Assembly: GCA_900316575.1 (NCBI GenBank)
Contig: ONDJ01000001.1
Span: 124,001-188,000 of the forward strand
Direction: 5' to 3'
DNA length: 64,000 nt
Source of the DNA: an uncultured Prevotellaceae bacterium
Lineage (GTDB): Bacteria > Bacteroidota > Bacteroidia > Bacteroidales > Bacteroidaceae
Shown: piece after piece, positions 50,858 through 59,611 of the stretch
How positions within the stretch are numbered: position 1 is the stretch's first letter
How the letters are laid out: each line of letters opens with the position of its first letter
Position numbers and translations under genes: made by a program
Notes under the pieces: generated by a model
Told to the model about the DNA's origin: nothing
The model's input: only the letters and a program-made list of their open reading frames with translations
Database searches by the model: none

Positions 50858-53368
50858 ATGAATATCATTCTTTGGCCCTTTCGTCTCATTGGTAGTTTTT
50901 TCGGTTGGTACTTCGGTTTGTACCGCAATGCCACATTTCTGCGCAAAGTATGGATAGCGTTCGTCTCAGTAGTGCTCTTCATCGTATTATATTCGGCAGC
51001 AGTGATGTACAACTTCCTTTGGTTGTTCGGCAAATCGCCAACGTTGGACGACATCATGCACCCAAAAACGCCTCAAGCCTCAGAAATCTATTCCGCAGAC
51101 GGCGAGCTATTAGGCAAGATGTTCAACGAGAACCGCTCTATCGTACCCTACGACAGCATTGCGCCCGTATTTTTCGATGCGCTCATCGCTACTGAGGACG
51201 CACGCTTCTACAAACACTACGGGATTGACCCGCTGGGTATAGGAGGCGCTGTAAAAGATGCCATCAATGGGCGAGCACGCGGTGCATCCACGCTGACACA
51301 GCAATTGGTGAAAAACATGTTTCGCACCCGCTCTCAGTATTCCACCGGACTATTGGGATATATCCCTGGCGTACGCTTATTGGTGATGAAGAGCAAGGAA
51401 ATGATACTTGCCGTGGGGCTTGAAATGTTCTACACCAAGGAGGAAATCCTCACGATGTATGCCAACACTGTGGATTTCGGCCACAATTCCTTTGGCATTA
51501 AGACAGCTGCGCGCACATTCTTCAACACCACGCCCTCAAGCCTCAAGACCGAAGAAGCCGCTGTACTTGTAGGACTGCTCAAAGCCACCAGCACTTACTC
51601 GCCGCTCAATCATCCCGAGGCGAGTGCCGAACGCCGCAACGTTGTCTTTCAGTGTATGGTGGAACAAGGCACACTTGATGCCACTGAAGCCGACCGCTTG
51701 TCGGTAGAACCTATTCGCTTGCGCGTCAGTAGGGAAAATGCCGTAGAAGGACAAGCTCAGTATTTCCGACAAGCAGTGTGCGATTTCATTCAACGCAACG
51801 TACCCGATGTAGACCCCTACACAGACGGGTTGAAGATTTACACCACACTTGATTCCAGGATGCAGCGATATGCCGAGCAAGCCGTTCGCGGCCACATGCG
51901 CAACGTTCAGGCTTCGTTTGACGACCATTGGCGAGGTCAAGGCGACCCTTGGCGCGACGAGCGCGGACGCATTGTACCTGGTTTCCTTGAAAAACAAGTA
52001 AAGAACACCGACACATATCGCCGCCTCGCCGCCCTCTATCCCGATCAGCCTGACAGCATTCGCAAACACCTCAACCGCCCGCATACCGTGCACTTGTTTG
52101 ACTACAGCGGCAAGCCGCGCACCGCCACCATGTCAACGATGGACTCTCTGCGCTATATGCTCAAGTTTATGCACTGCGGCTTTGTTGCAATGGAGCCCGA
52201 GACGGGACAGATCAAAGCCTGGGTGGGCGACGTGGATTACAAAACATGGAACTACGACAAGGTCACAGCACAGCGTCAACCAGGTTCTACGTTTAAGCTC
52301 TTTGTCTATACCACAGCCATGAAACAAGGTCGTTTGCCAAGCGATCGAGTAGAGGATTCGCCAGTCAGTGTGCCGCTCGGCGGTGGACGTAAATGGGAGC
52401 CTCAGAATGCTAACGGAAAATTCTCGGGTCAGCTTCTGCCGCTTCACACCGCCTTTGCGCGAAGCGTGAACACCGTAGCGGTGAAACTTGCCATGCAATG
52501 CGGCATTGACAACGTTGTTCAGACAGCCCACGACATGGGCATACAGAGCGAACTCACGGCCACGCCAGCACTTTCGCTCGGAGCCAGCGATGTTAATCTC
52601 TTAGAAATGGTTTGTGGATACAGCTGTGTGGCCAATGGAGGTAGCCGCGTTGAACCGATGTTTGTCACACGCATACTCAACACGGAAGGCGAAGTGATCT
52701 ACGAAGCTCGCCCAAAACTAACCCGAGTACTTCCTGAAGCCGCAGCCGACAACATGCGCCGACTGCTCATGGCTGGAGCCCACGAACCTGGAGGTACAAG
52801 CACTCGACTTTCACAATACATAGGAGGCTATGGCGAAAGTATGGATTACGGCGGCAAGACTGGTACGACAAACAATCACAGCGATGCGTGGTTTGTCGGC
52901 GTGACTCCTGGACTGGTCGGTGCGTGCTGGGTAGGAGGAGAATTTCGTAGCATCCACTTCCGCACTGGAGCTTTGGGACAAGGTAGCCGACTGGCCCTAC
53001 CTGTATTCGGTGATTTTATCAAGCGCGTATTGGGTGACGGCAGGCTTCGCTCACGCTACGTGCGTCGTTTCACATGGCAAGGCGGAAGCATAGCCCGCAC
53101 CTACAACGACAGCACACTCTACGGTCTTGACGACCGCTATCGCCGCGACAGCCTCAGTGATGACGAGTTCTACGGCGATGAATATGAAGGGGCCAATGAT
53201 AGCATTTCTGAAGTTTCGCCGCAAAATAGTCACAGTGACCACCTTGAAGGAGGCTATCCCACCACAGGTAGTGACAACCGCTCCTCAAATCCACATCCTT
53301 CAAAACCACAACGCGAGGGGAACACACCTGCCCAAGAGTCGCGACGCGTTGAAAGTCTCTTTGAATAG
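50858..53368 (+). CDS. Class A penicillin-binding protein (PBP1A type)
   Basis: An 836-residue bifunctional peptidoglycan synthase. One N-terminal membrane helix (about 30-55) precedes the GT51 transglycosylase domain with ATEDARFYKHYGIDPLG (catalytic Glu113) and GASTLTQQLVKNMF. The transpeptidase domain has PGSTFKLFVY with the Ser nucleophile, a RSVN motif, and KTGTT near residue 665. The last 90 residues are an acidic Ser/Asn/Pro-rich tail. It polymerises and crosslinks peptidoglycan in the periplasm. It is convergent with a YARHG gene, and a very strong hairpin lies between. Confidence 0.94.
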   Translation: MNIILWPFRLIGSFFGWYFGLYRNATFLRKVWIAFVSVVLFIVLYSAAVMYNFLWLFGKSPTLDDIMHPKTPQASEIYSADGELLGKMFNENRSIVPYDSIAPVFFDALIATEDARFYKHYGIDPLGIGGAVKDAINGRARGASTLTQQLVKNMFRTRSQYSTGLLGYIPGVRLLVMKSKEMILAVGLEMFYTKEEILTMYANTVDFGHNSFGIKTAARTFFNTTPSSLKTEEAAVLVGLLKATSTYSPLNHPEASAERRNVVFQCMVEQGTLDATEADRLSVEPIRLRVSRENAVEGQAQYFRQAVCDFIQRNVPDVDPYTDGLKIYTTLDSRMQRYAEQAVRGHMRNVQASFDDHWRGQGDPWRDERGRIVPGFLEKQVKNTDTYRRLAALYPDQPDSIRKHLNRPHTVHLFDYSGKPRTATMSTMDSLRYMLKFMHCGFVAMEPETGQIKAWVGDVDYKTWNYDKVTAQRQPGSTFKLFVYTTAMKQGRLPSDRVEDSPVSVPLGGGRKWEPQNANGKFSGQLLPLHTAFARSVNTVAVKLAMQCGIDNVVQTAHDMGIQSELTATPALSLGASDVNLLEMVCGYSCVANGGSRVEPMFVTRILNTEGEVIYEARPKLTRVLPEAAADNMRRLLMAGAHEPGGTSTRLSQYIGGYGESMDYGGKTGTTNNHSDAWFVGVTPGLVGACWVGGEFRSIHFRTGALGQGSRLALPVFGDFIKRVLGDGRLRSRYVRRFTWQGGSIARTYNDSTLYGLDDRYRRDSLSDDEFYGDEYEGANDSISEVSPQNSHSDHLEGGYPTTGSDNRSSNPHPSKPQREGNTPAQESRRVESLFE

Positions 53369-53398
53369 CTAAGGCGACAAGCATTGTTCAGTATTATG

Positions 53399-53453
53399 AA
53401 AGAGTTAAGGACAAATGCAATCTCGTTGTTGCATTTGTCCTTAACTCTTTTTA
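53399..53453. terminator. Bidirectional terminator with a 22-bp perfect stem
   Basis: Arms 53399-53420 and 53429-53450 (AAAGAGTTAAGGACAAATGC and its inverse) pair perfectly with an 8-base loop. A runs on one side and T runs on the other serve both convergent genes. Confidence 0.88.
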
Positions 53454-53491
53454 CTACGCTGGTCTTTTATACTGCAATGAAGCAAAGCGCG

Positions 53492-54223
53492 TCACTTCGT
53501 AGCTTCAACGCGCTGTATCGTAGCCACGTTGGCTTGCTCAATACTAGTAAGTTTCACATTGCGAGAAACTGGGCGATACCATGACTGACTATTGAAATAG
53601 TTTTTCATATCTGCTGTTTGGAAGATATAGCCATGACGAGCATAAATCTCATTGCGCATAATCTTCAGATCCCAAGCCGAATAAGCCTGAAGCTCTGAAG
53701 CAGAGAGCCGGCGCGTTGAAGCAAAAGGATATAGGCCTTGTCCACTTGCCGAACGAGGAGGAGTTGCTTGAGCCTGCGGCTGAGACGTCGTTTGTACAGG
53801 TACTTCGTGAACAATAGTCTGAGTTTGCATCACCGTGTCGTGCACCACAGCTGAAGCCTGAGTTTCTGCTGAAGCCTCACTTTTATCTTGATGGATAAAG
53901 AAATAAGCCACGCCTGCTCCTACAATGGCAGCAAGTAAAGCTACGAGAATTGCTATCAGTGTTGTGTTACTACTCTTCTGCTGCTGATATGGATAAGGCT
54001 GCTGGGGCATCTGAGGCTGTGGCTGAGGCGAAGAACCTGCAAAGGGCTGCCCCATGGAAGCACCCGGCGGAACAGCGCTCTGCATTTGTGTAACCCGCGT
54101 AGCATCAACATCTTCTATGTTTATCAACTGGCCACAGACACTGCATTTGCATTGTGTTGTGCCACGCGGCACTGAAAGCTGAGTTTTGCACTTCGGGCAA
54201 AGAATTAGCATGGTTGGTGTCAT
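53492..54223 (-). CDS. Zinc-ribbon, membrane-anchored YARHG-domain protein
   Basis: A 243-residue protein in three parts. The N-terminal zinc ribbon has ILCPKCKTQ and CKCSVCGQL with four Cys. A Pro/Gln-rich stretch (about 55-85, PQPQPQMPQQPYPYQQQ) precedes a single membrane helix (TLIAILVALLAAIVGAGVAY). The C-terminal extracytoplasmic YARHG domain contains MRNEIYARHGYIFQTADMKN, after a short Ser/Gln/Pro linker. YARHG domains probably bind peptidoglycan or other wall material; the function is unproven. The ATG at 54211 (MLILCPKC) is a possible alternative start. It is convergent with the PBP gene and shares its terminator. Confidence 0.82.
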   Translation of the reverse strand: MTPTMLILCPKCKTQLSVPRGTTQCKCSVCGQLINIEDVDATRVTQMQSAVPPGASMGQPFAGSSPQPQPQMPQQPYPYQQQKSSNTTLIAILVALLAAIVGAGVAYFFIHQDKSEASAETQASAVVHDTVMQTQTIVHEVPVQTTSQPQAQATPPRSASGQGLYPFASTRRLSASELQAYSAWDLKIMRNEIYARHGYIFQTADMKNYFNSQSWYRPVSRNVKLTSIEQANVATIQRVEATK

Positions 54224-54351
54224 TGCTTTGAAGATTTAAAGATTGTTATTTGCTCGCAAAGGTAGTTATTTCTGCTATAAACGCACGTGCTCCAATAATA
54301 AATTATTTATTCACAAGCTCTTTGCACAAATCTATTTGATTAGGAAAAGTA

Positions 54352-54391
54352 GTAGGCGGAACTAAGTAAATGCTCACTTAGTTCCGCCTAC
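54352..54391. terminator. Hairpin 3' of the GH109-like gene, 16-bp stem
   Basis: GTAGGCGGAACTAAGT (54352-54367) pairs perfectly with ACTTAGTTCCGCCTAC (54376-54391) around an 8-base loop. It lies just after the stop of the minus-strand gene. Confidence 0.75.
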
Positions 54392-54412
54392 GATTATTAA
54401 AAGGTGGATGAA

Positions 54413-55990
54413 TTACTTACCGCGCTGGCGGTCGTATTTTTCCCAGAGTTTCTTTTTGGCTGTGTTTTCTTTGAGTTGCTGTGTGAAGGCGATTGCTGCG
54501 GCTTCTACACGTGCCTCGTCTTCAGGGCTTGCATAGGCATGGCGATAGCCTTTCACTTTGTTCCATTCTCCACGGGTGAAGTCGGGGAAGGCTACGCTGG
54601 CGCAGTTGTTGTCCATTGAGAGCGTTCCCAGCTCGGCCAAGCAGCACCATTCGGCGAGGTCGTAAACGTCCATGTCGAGTGGCAAGCCGTTTTGCAGACA
54701 GTAAACAAGGCGGCTGTCCATCATGAAGTCCATACCTCCATGGCCTAACTGACGACCACGTTCGGCGTACTTAAGGATGATGGGGCTTTCGTAGCGCTCG
54801 GTAAGGGCTTGTTGCTGTGCATAAGGCATATAGTCGTGGCTATTGAGGTCGTCAATTTGGGGTGCAACGCCGCTGGCTTGCAGCTGTGAGGCATCAAGGG
54901 CATAGCCACGACCGTCGCCATTTTCGCGCAATGGATACTTGTCGGCGAAACCGCGTGTTCCTACGAGTTGATAGAGACGGTTGTAGGGCTGCGGGTTCAT
55001 GACGTTGTGTTGGATTTCGATGACCTTACCATTGGCGGTGCGCATCAGGGTTGTGGTGTGGTCGCCATTGCGATAGTTGGTGCAGGGACGGCCAGTGCGA
55101 TTCTCTACGTATTCAGGACCATGAGATGCCTTAGTGTCCATGGCTACGAGCGTAGTGATGCGGTCGCCACGGTGGATATCCAATGCTTGGGCTACGGGAC
55201 CCATGCCGTGTGTAGCATATACGTCACCACGGTTGTCGCGGTTGTAAACCATGCGCCAGCCGAGACGATCGGGGTCGCTGCCGTCGGGGTTCTTCCAATA
55301 GTAGTCCCAGAATGGGTCGAGGTTGTGGATGTATGCTCCCTTGACGTGAAGGATTTCACCGAACACACCTGCCTGAGCCATGTTGAGCGTACGAAGTTCA
55401 AACCAGTCGTAGCAGCAGTTTTCGAGGATCATGCAGTGCTTACGTGTCTTTTCGCTGAGGTTGATGAGTTCCCAGCATTGTTCGAGGTTCATGGCTGAGG
55501 GAACTTCAATAGCGGTGTGTTTGCCGTTGAGCAAGGCGCACTTAGCTACGGGGAAGTGGTGGTCCCAGTCGGTGGCTACATAAACGAGGTCAACGTCCTT
55601 GCGCTTGCAAACTTCTTCGTATCCACGCTCGCCGCTGTAAATGTCGGCTGGGGGAAGGCCTGCATCGCGCAAAAACTTCTGGCAACGCTCAGCGCGTGCT
55701 TCTTCGTAGTCGCAAAGGGCTACGATCTGCACACCTGGGATGATGCAGAAACGCTCTACGGCACCAGGACCACGCATTCCAAGACCTACGAAGGCTACAC
55801 GAACCACGGGCATAGCAGGTGCGGTGAGTCCGATGACGGATTGCTGACCAGCGGGACGAGCTGGGCTATCAACGACAATGGTACCTTTGTTCCAATGCCA
55901 GGTGGTTGAGGGTGAAAGTGACTGTGCCGATGCTATCCCCGTTGAGAGGAAACAAGCAAGAGCTAACGACAATAGAGATTTTAATTTCAT
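54413..55990 (-). CDS. GH109-type (Gfo/Idh/MocA) exported glycosidase-like protein
   Basis: A 525-residue protein with a signal peptide (MKLKSLLSLALACFLSTGIA, cut near ASAQ). The Rossmann NAD loop is VRVAFVGLGMRGPGAVERF, followed by VALCDYEEARAERC. The EVPSAMNLEQCWELIN segment and the HGMGPVAQALDI and GHTxxL-like regions match the GH109 group. GH109 enzymes use tightly bound NAD to remove alpha-N-acetylgalactosamine and related sugars, for example from mucin O-glycans. Other Gfo/Idh/MocA dehydrogenases share the fold, so the substrate is only probable. It is followed upstream by a TPR gene on the same strand. Confidence 0.85.
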   Translation of the reverse strand: MKLKSLLSLALACFLSTGIASAQSLSPSTTWHWNKGTIVVDSPARPAGQQSVIGLTAPAMPVVRVAFVGLGMRGPGAVERFCIIPGVQIVALCDYEEARAERCQKFLRDAGLPPADIYSGERGYEEVCKRKDVDLVYVATDWDHHFPVAKCALLNGKHTAIEVPSAMNLEQCWELINLSEKTRKHCMILENCCYDWFELRTLNMAQAGVFGEILHVKGAYIHNLDPFWDYYWKNPDGSDPDRLGWRMVYNRDNRGDVYATHGMGPVAQALDIHRGDRITTLVAMDTKASHGPEYVENRTGRPCTNYRNGDHTTTLMRTANGKVIEIQHNVMNPQPYNRLYQLVGTRGFADKYPLRENGDGRGYALDASQLQASGVAPQIDDLNSHDYMPYAQQQALTERYESPIILKYAERGRQLGHGGMDFMMDSRLVYCLQNGLPLDMDVYDLAEWCCLAELGTLSMDNNCASVAFPDFTRGEWNKVKGYRHAYASPEDEARVEAAAIAFTQQLKENTAKKKLWEKYDRQRGK

Positions 55991-56040
55991 AGAAAAAGAG
56001 TTAAAGTTAATAGAAAAGTTTCTGTGAAAGTTCTGATTAA

Positions 56041-57573
56041 TTATTTACCGAACTGGATCAGCACCTCGTTGATGTCGAGCGCTGTTTCGTTGAAGGGCTC
56101 TATGTTGAGCACGATGTCGCAGTACTTACGTATCTTTGCCCATGTTGCTTCTTCGTCTTCGGCAGTTTGAAGTGCATTGACGTAGTAGAGCATCAGCTTG
56201 ATGGCTACGTTCTTAACGCTCTCGCCTGCAGCTTCGTAGTTTTTGCAAGATTCAAGTGCTTTCTCGTAGGCTTGAATGGCTTCTACACTGTTTTCGCCAT
56301 TAACACCAGCCACGATGTGCGCGCGTTCAAGCATGAGCTGATACTTGGAAGCATCGTCAAATTTGGGTTCTATCTGTTCGATTAAGGAAAGAGCTTTGTC
56401 TTTCAAGGCAGCCTTTTGTGCTGCGTCTTGTGAAGTATAGAGTGCTTGACGATAGAGCACTACGACCATCAGCATATCTTCGGTGGTAAGTGCCTCGCCT
56501 GCACGATCATTATAGGCCTGGTACATCTCGGCAGCAACTTCGTTCTGACCTTCGGCACTGAGATTGAAAGCTGCATTCTTGAGCATACCTACTTCCACAG
56601 CATCGCGCGGAGCATCAACGGCACGGGTGAGATAGCCTACACACTTGCCATAATCGCCCGAGAGTGCTGAGAGCTGATAAGCATAGCGATAGTCGTTGGA
56701 GATGAGCAAGGAATCGGGCACGCGATTTTCGGTGACGTAGCTTGCATATCGTTTCAGACGTTCAAGCGTAGCGGGAACGCTGTCGTAGTTCACGATTGTT
56801 CCATAGAAAGCAAAGCGCTGATAAGCAAGGTCGTTAGGATCTACTTCGTAGAGCTCTGAACCGACTTTCATCAAGCGTGCATCTTGTCCCTCGGTATAGA
56901 ACAGAGCGATGAGGTACTTCTCCATCGAAGCGGCATTGAGCGTAGCTTTGGTGTGAGGCACGTTGTCGTAGTATTGACCATAATACTTAACGGCTTCAGC
57001 AAGGTAGTTTTTGTCGAAGACGAGGTCGCCAATGTTACGCATAGCAAGCGTATTGTTGGGCTCAAGCTGGAGCAAGCGCTCCCACATGGCGAGCGAAGCA
57101 TCGGCATTGTGGTTCTTATAGATACGTGCGCCCTGGGTTAGTGCGTAGATGTTTGCGGTGTCTATCTCGAGCACTTGGTCGTATTTCTGACCGGCGCGTC
57201 CCCACAGTCCCATGGTACCATAGATATCACCAGCCACAAGCATCACATCGATATCACTGGCGTTTGTTTCATAAACCTTGTCAATCACGTATTTTGCGGC
57301 CTGCATACCATTTTCCTGCTGTGTGAACCACATGGCAAGAGCCATGAGCTGACCTTTGTCGTTCTTAGCAAGTTTGATAGCCTTGGTGATTTGGTTGGTG
57401 GCTTTGTCGGGGCGTTCCAACAAGTCGGGAACAGCCTTTGTTGCTACCTCCATGATTTTGGGGTTGAGCTCAGGGATTTCTACGGGAAGAACAAGTTCCT
57501 GAGCTGCTACTTGGCCTATGCTCATTACAAATGCGAGCACCAGCGCGAAGCTGTAGAGAAAAACTTTTTTCAT
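56041..57573 (-). CDS. Exported TPR-repeat protein
   Basis: A 510-residue protein with a signal peptide (MKKVFLYSFALVLAFVMSIG, cut near VAAQ). TPR-type helical pairs run through it: for example GQKYDQVLEIDTANIYAL, MWERLLQLEPNNTLAMRNIG, and AIQAYEKALESCKNYEA. It is rich in Ala and Leu with no other recognised domain. It probably acts as a periplasmic scaffold; no specific partner is known. The leader is about 140 bases from a TACTTTTG element at 57717-57724. The GH109-like gene follows 50 bases downstream and could be co-transcribed. Confidence 0.78.
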   Translation of the reverse strand: MKKVFLYSFALVLAFVMSIGQVAAQELVLPVEIPELNPKIMEVATKAVPDLLERPDKATNQITKAIKLAKNDKGQLMALAMWFTQQENGMQAAKYVIDKVYETNASDIDVMLVAGDIYGTMGLWGRAGQKYDQVLEIDTANIYALTQGARIYKNHNADASLAMWERLLQLEPNNTLAMRNIGDLVFDKNYLAEAVKYYGQYYDNVPHTKATLNAASMEKYLIALFYTEGQDARLMKVGSELYEVDPNDLAYQRFAFYGTIVNYDSVPATLERLKRYASYVTENRVPDSLLISNDYRYAYQLSALSGDYGKCVGYLTRAVDAPRDAVEVGMLKNAAFNLSAEGQNEVAAEMYQAYNDRAGEALTTEDMLMVVVLYRQALYTSQDAAQKAALKDKALSLIEQIEPKFDDASKYQLMLERAHIVAGVNGENSVEAIQAYEKALESCKNYEAAGESVKNVAIKLMLYYVNALQTAEDEEATWAKIRKYCDIVLNIEPFNETALDINEVLIQFGK

Positions 57574-57716
57574 TTTGAACTTTAAGAAATACGTTTGTTT
57601 TTGTGTTTTATCGCTAATAGGAAGGTTGTGTATAGGACTTACGTGCGCGGCAATCGTTTAACGTGTCGTCAACGCTGAAAGCTCACGATGGCCGCCACTT
57701 CTTCTATACGGACTTG

Positions 57717-57724
57717 CAAAAGTA
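57717..57724 (-). promoter_or_regulatory. TACTTTTG promoter element of the TPR gene
   Basis: On the minus strand this reads TACTTTTG, fitting TAnnTTTG; the leader to the ATG at 57573 is about 140 bases. Confidence 0.55.
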
Positions 57725-58206
57725 GTGTTTTCTCTTAAAGTAAAAAGCACACACAAAATGTTTTTCGTATTTTTCAGGAAAAAGTAATGCCACAAATTGA
57801 AATAATGTTGCCGAGCAAGAAACGACTTTGCAGTTAATGAGACCCAACGACGTCCATTGTTTTTGAGAAGAAGTCTCGATGACGGCGCACACGAAGTCCA
57901 ATGTTTTCGCACAAAACATCGGACATCCTCGCAGACAACAAGGGATGTTTTGCATGCGCATCGTACGGCGCGCACGTGGTAACATAGGATCGTGCGGGCG
58001 AAAAGGTCTTATCTTTGAACCGTTAAGATAGGCACAAAGCGACGATTTCATGCACAGTCGAAAAACCCCTATCGGCTCTGTGATCGACAGGAGTTCTGCA
58101 AAAAAGAGGTTGGACACTAACTGTGCTTGGCTCTGGTGTCAGAAAGTTGATGAAGGCGGCAGTATGTTTTGCCTATAAAACCGTAGGATATAAAAACCAA
58201 GGCGAC
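57725..58206. other. Intergenic region with repeated ATGTTTT hairpin words, no clear gene
   Basis: About 480 bases lack a convincing gene. ATGTTTT (57901-57907) pairs with AAAACAT (57913-57919), and further GATGTTTT and ATTGTTTTT words recur in it. The 57704-58117 minus frame is open for 137 codons but has a Cys-rich, unlikely composition. A palindromic stretch GCATGCGCATCGTACGGCGC lies near 57952-57972. Confidence 0.4.
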
Positions 58207-59580
58207 CTATTGCCCTTCCCATCCACATTCAACGAGATGCACAAGGAGTTCGCCAAACAAGGTGTTGGCCCAGGCGAACCAAGAACGGGTATAGTCAGCG
58301 GCATTGTCTTGATGAAAGGCTTCGTGCATGAAGCCTGTGTCAGCATGGGTGGTCTTGAGCTGGTGTAGGCAGGCTTTGATTTCATCAAGGTCGTTGCTGG
58401 TCATTGCCTGCACGATGATACTCATGGGCCATACGTAGCCGATGCCTACATGGGGACCTCCGATGCCTGCGCCGGCCTTGCCCGTGAAATAATAGGGATT
58501 GTCTGTGCTAAGTACAAAGCGGCGGGTGTTTTGATAAATTGGGTCGGAGAGCGAGACATCGGCTATGTAGGGAAGGGCAAGCAGAGAGGGAACATTGGCA
58601 TCGTCCATGAGCAGGGCATTGCCGTAGCCATCTACTTCGAAGGCATAAACATCGCCATACTTCGCGGTATGGACCACTGCATACTGACGCAAGGCGGCTT
58701 CTACTTGTCCCGCCAAGGCTTCGCAGCTATCGGCTAAAGCCCACTCGCGATTGACCCGGCGAAGGATTTCGGCACTTTTGCGCAAGGTGCTGACGGCCAT
58801 GAAGTTGTCGGGAACGAGAAAGGGCAGAATGGTTCCATCATCAGAGGCGCGAAAACTACTGGCTATAAGTCCGCAAGGTTTGGCGGGGTGCCCTTTTCCC
58901 CGATTAGACTGCGTATCGTGCATACGATCGGTGACACGCAGAAAAGTATAAGGCGAAGCGCCGTCCAAGCGTTGCTCAACACGCATGGTGTGCAAGACGA
59001 TGCGCAATGTTTTCAGCCAAAGGCTGTCAAACAATGTATCGTCGCCTGAAGACTTCCAATAGCCATAAGCCAAGCGCAAAGGGTAACAGAGCGAGTTTAA
59101 TTCATATTTGCGCTCAAACACCCCTGGGCGCATCTCCGTACCATCGCTGCTCCAATTGGGACTCATGGAGTCGGGACTTTGGTTGAAGGCATTGGCGTAG
59201 GCATCAATGTTGATGCAATGAAATTGACGAACCAGCAATCCACGTATCAAGGCTGCAACATTAGCGTCTTGCTTACAGAAGCGCAGATACGGCCACAACT
59301 GAGCAGCACTGTCGCGAAGCCAAAGAGCGGGAATATCGCCTGTGATGACGAACGTGTCGTCCTTTCCCCACTTCTTAATCGTGGTATCAAGTGTATTGGG
59401 AAAACACTGGCGAAACATCGTGGCCAACGTATCGTCGGCAATTCGCGAAGCGGTTTGCTCAATGAAGCTATCCACCACTGCCGAAACAAACGAACGTTGT
59501 TCCAGAGGAGGCCGTTGAGCAAATGCCACACTCTGAATGAATGTGGCAAAAGCTAACAAGAAATACTTTCCTCGCATCAT
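58207..59580 (-). CDS. Exported GH125 exo-alpha-1,6-mannosidase
   Basis: A 457-residue metal-independent glycosidase of the former DUF1237 family. The signal peptide covers about 1-21 (MMRGKYFLLAFATFIQSVAF). Signatures are GDIPALWLRDSAAQLWPY (about 85-102), YELNSLCYPLRLAYGYW, GLIASSFRASDDG, LMDDANVPSLLALPY and FHQDNAADYTRSWFAWANTL with acidic active-site residues. GH125 enzymes release terminal alpha-1,6-mannose from N-glycans or fungal mannan. The frame runs upstream to 59670 but the signal peptide fixes the start at 59580 (or 59577). It lies 31 bases after porZ on the same strand. Confidence 0.9.
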   Translation of the reverse strand: MMRGKYFLLAFATFIQSVAFAQRPPLEQRSFVSAVVDSFIEQTASRIADDTLATMFRQCFPNTLDTTIKKWGKDDTFVITGDIPALWLRDSAAQLWPYLRFCKQDANVAALIRGLLVRQFHCINIDAYANAFNQSPDSMSPNWSSDGTEMRPGVFERKYELNSLCYPLRLAYGYWKSSGDDTLFDSLWLKTLRIVLHTMRVEQRLDGASPYTFLRVTDRMHDTQSNRGKGHPAKPCGLIASSFRASDDGTILPFLVPDNFMAVSTLRKSAEILRRVNREWALADSCEALAGQVEAALRQYAVVHTAKYGDVYAFEVDGYGNALLMDDANVPSLLALPYIADVSLSDPIYQNTRRFVLSTDNPYYFTGKAGAGIGGPHVGIGYVWPMSIIVQAMTSNDLDEIKACLHQLKTTHADTGFMHEAFHQDNAADYTRSWFAWANTLFGELLVHLVECGWEGQ

Positions 59581-59611
59581 CTCTCGAAGGCAGTTGAAGT
59601 TTGTGGATAGA

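Noticed and set aside
57704-58117. 137-codon minus-strand frame in the gap between the TPR and GH125 genes
   Set aside because: The composition is Cys- and Phe-rich with no signal or domain, and it covers hairpins and a putative promoter. It is likely chance.
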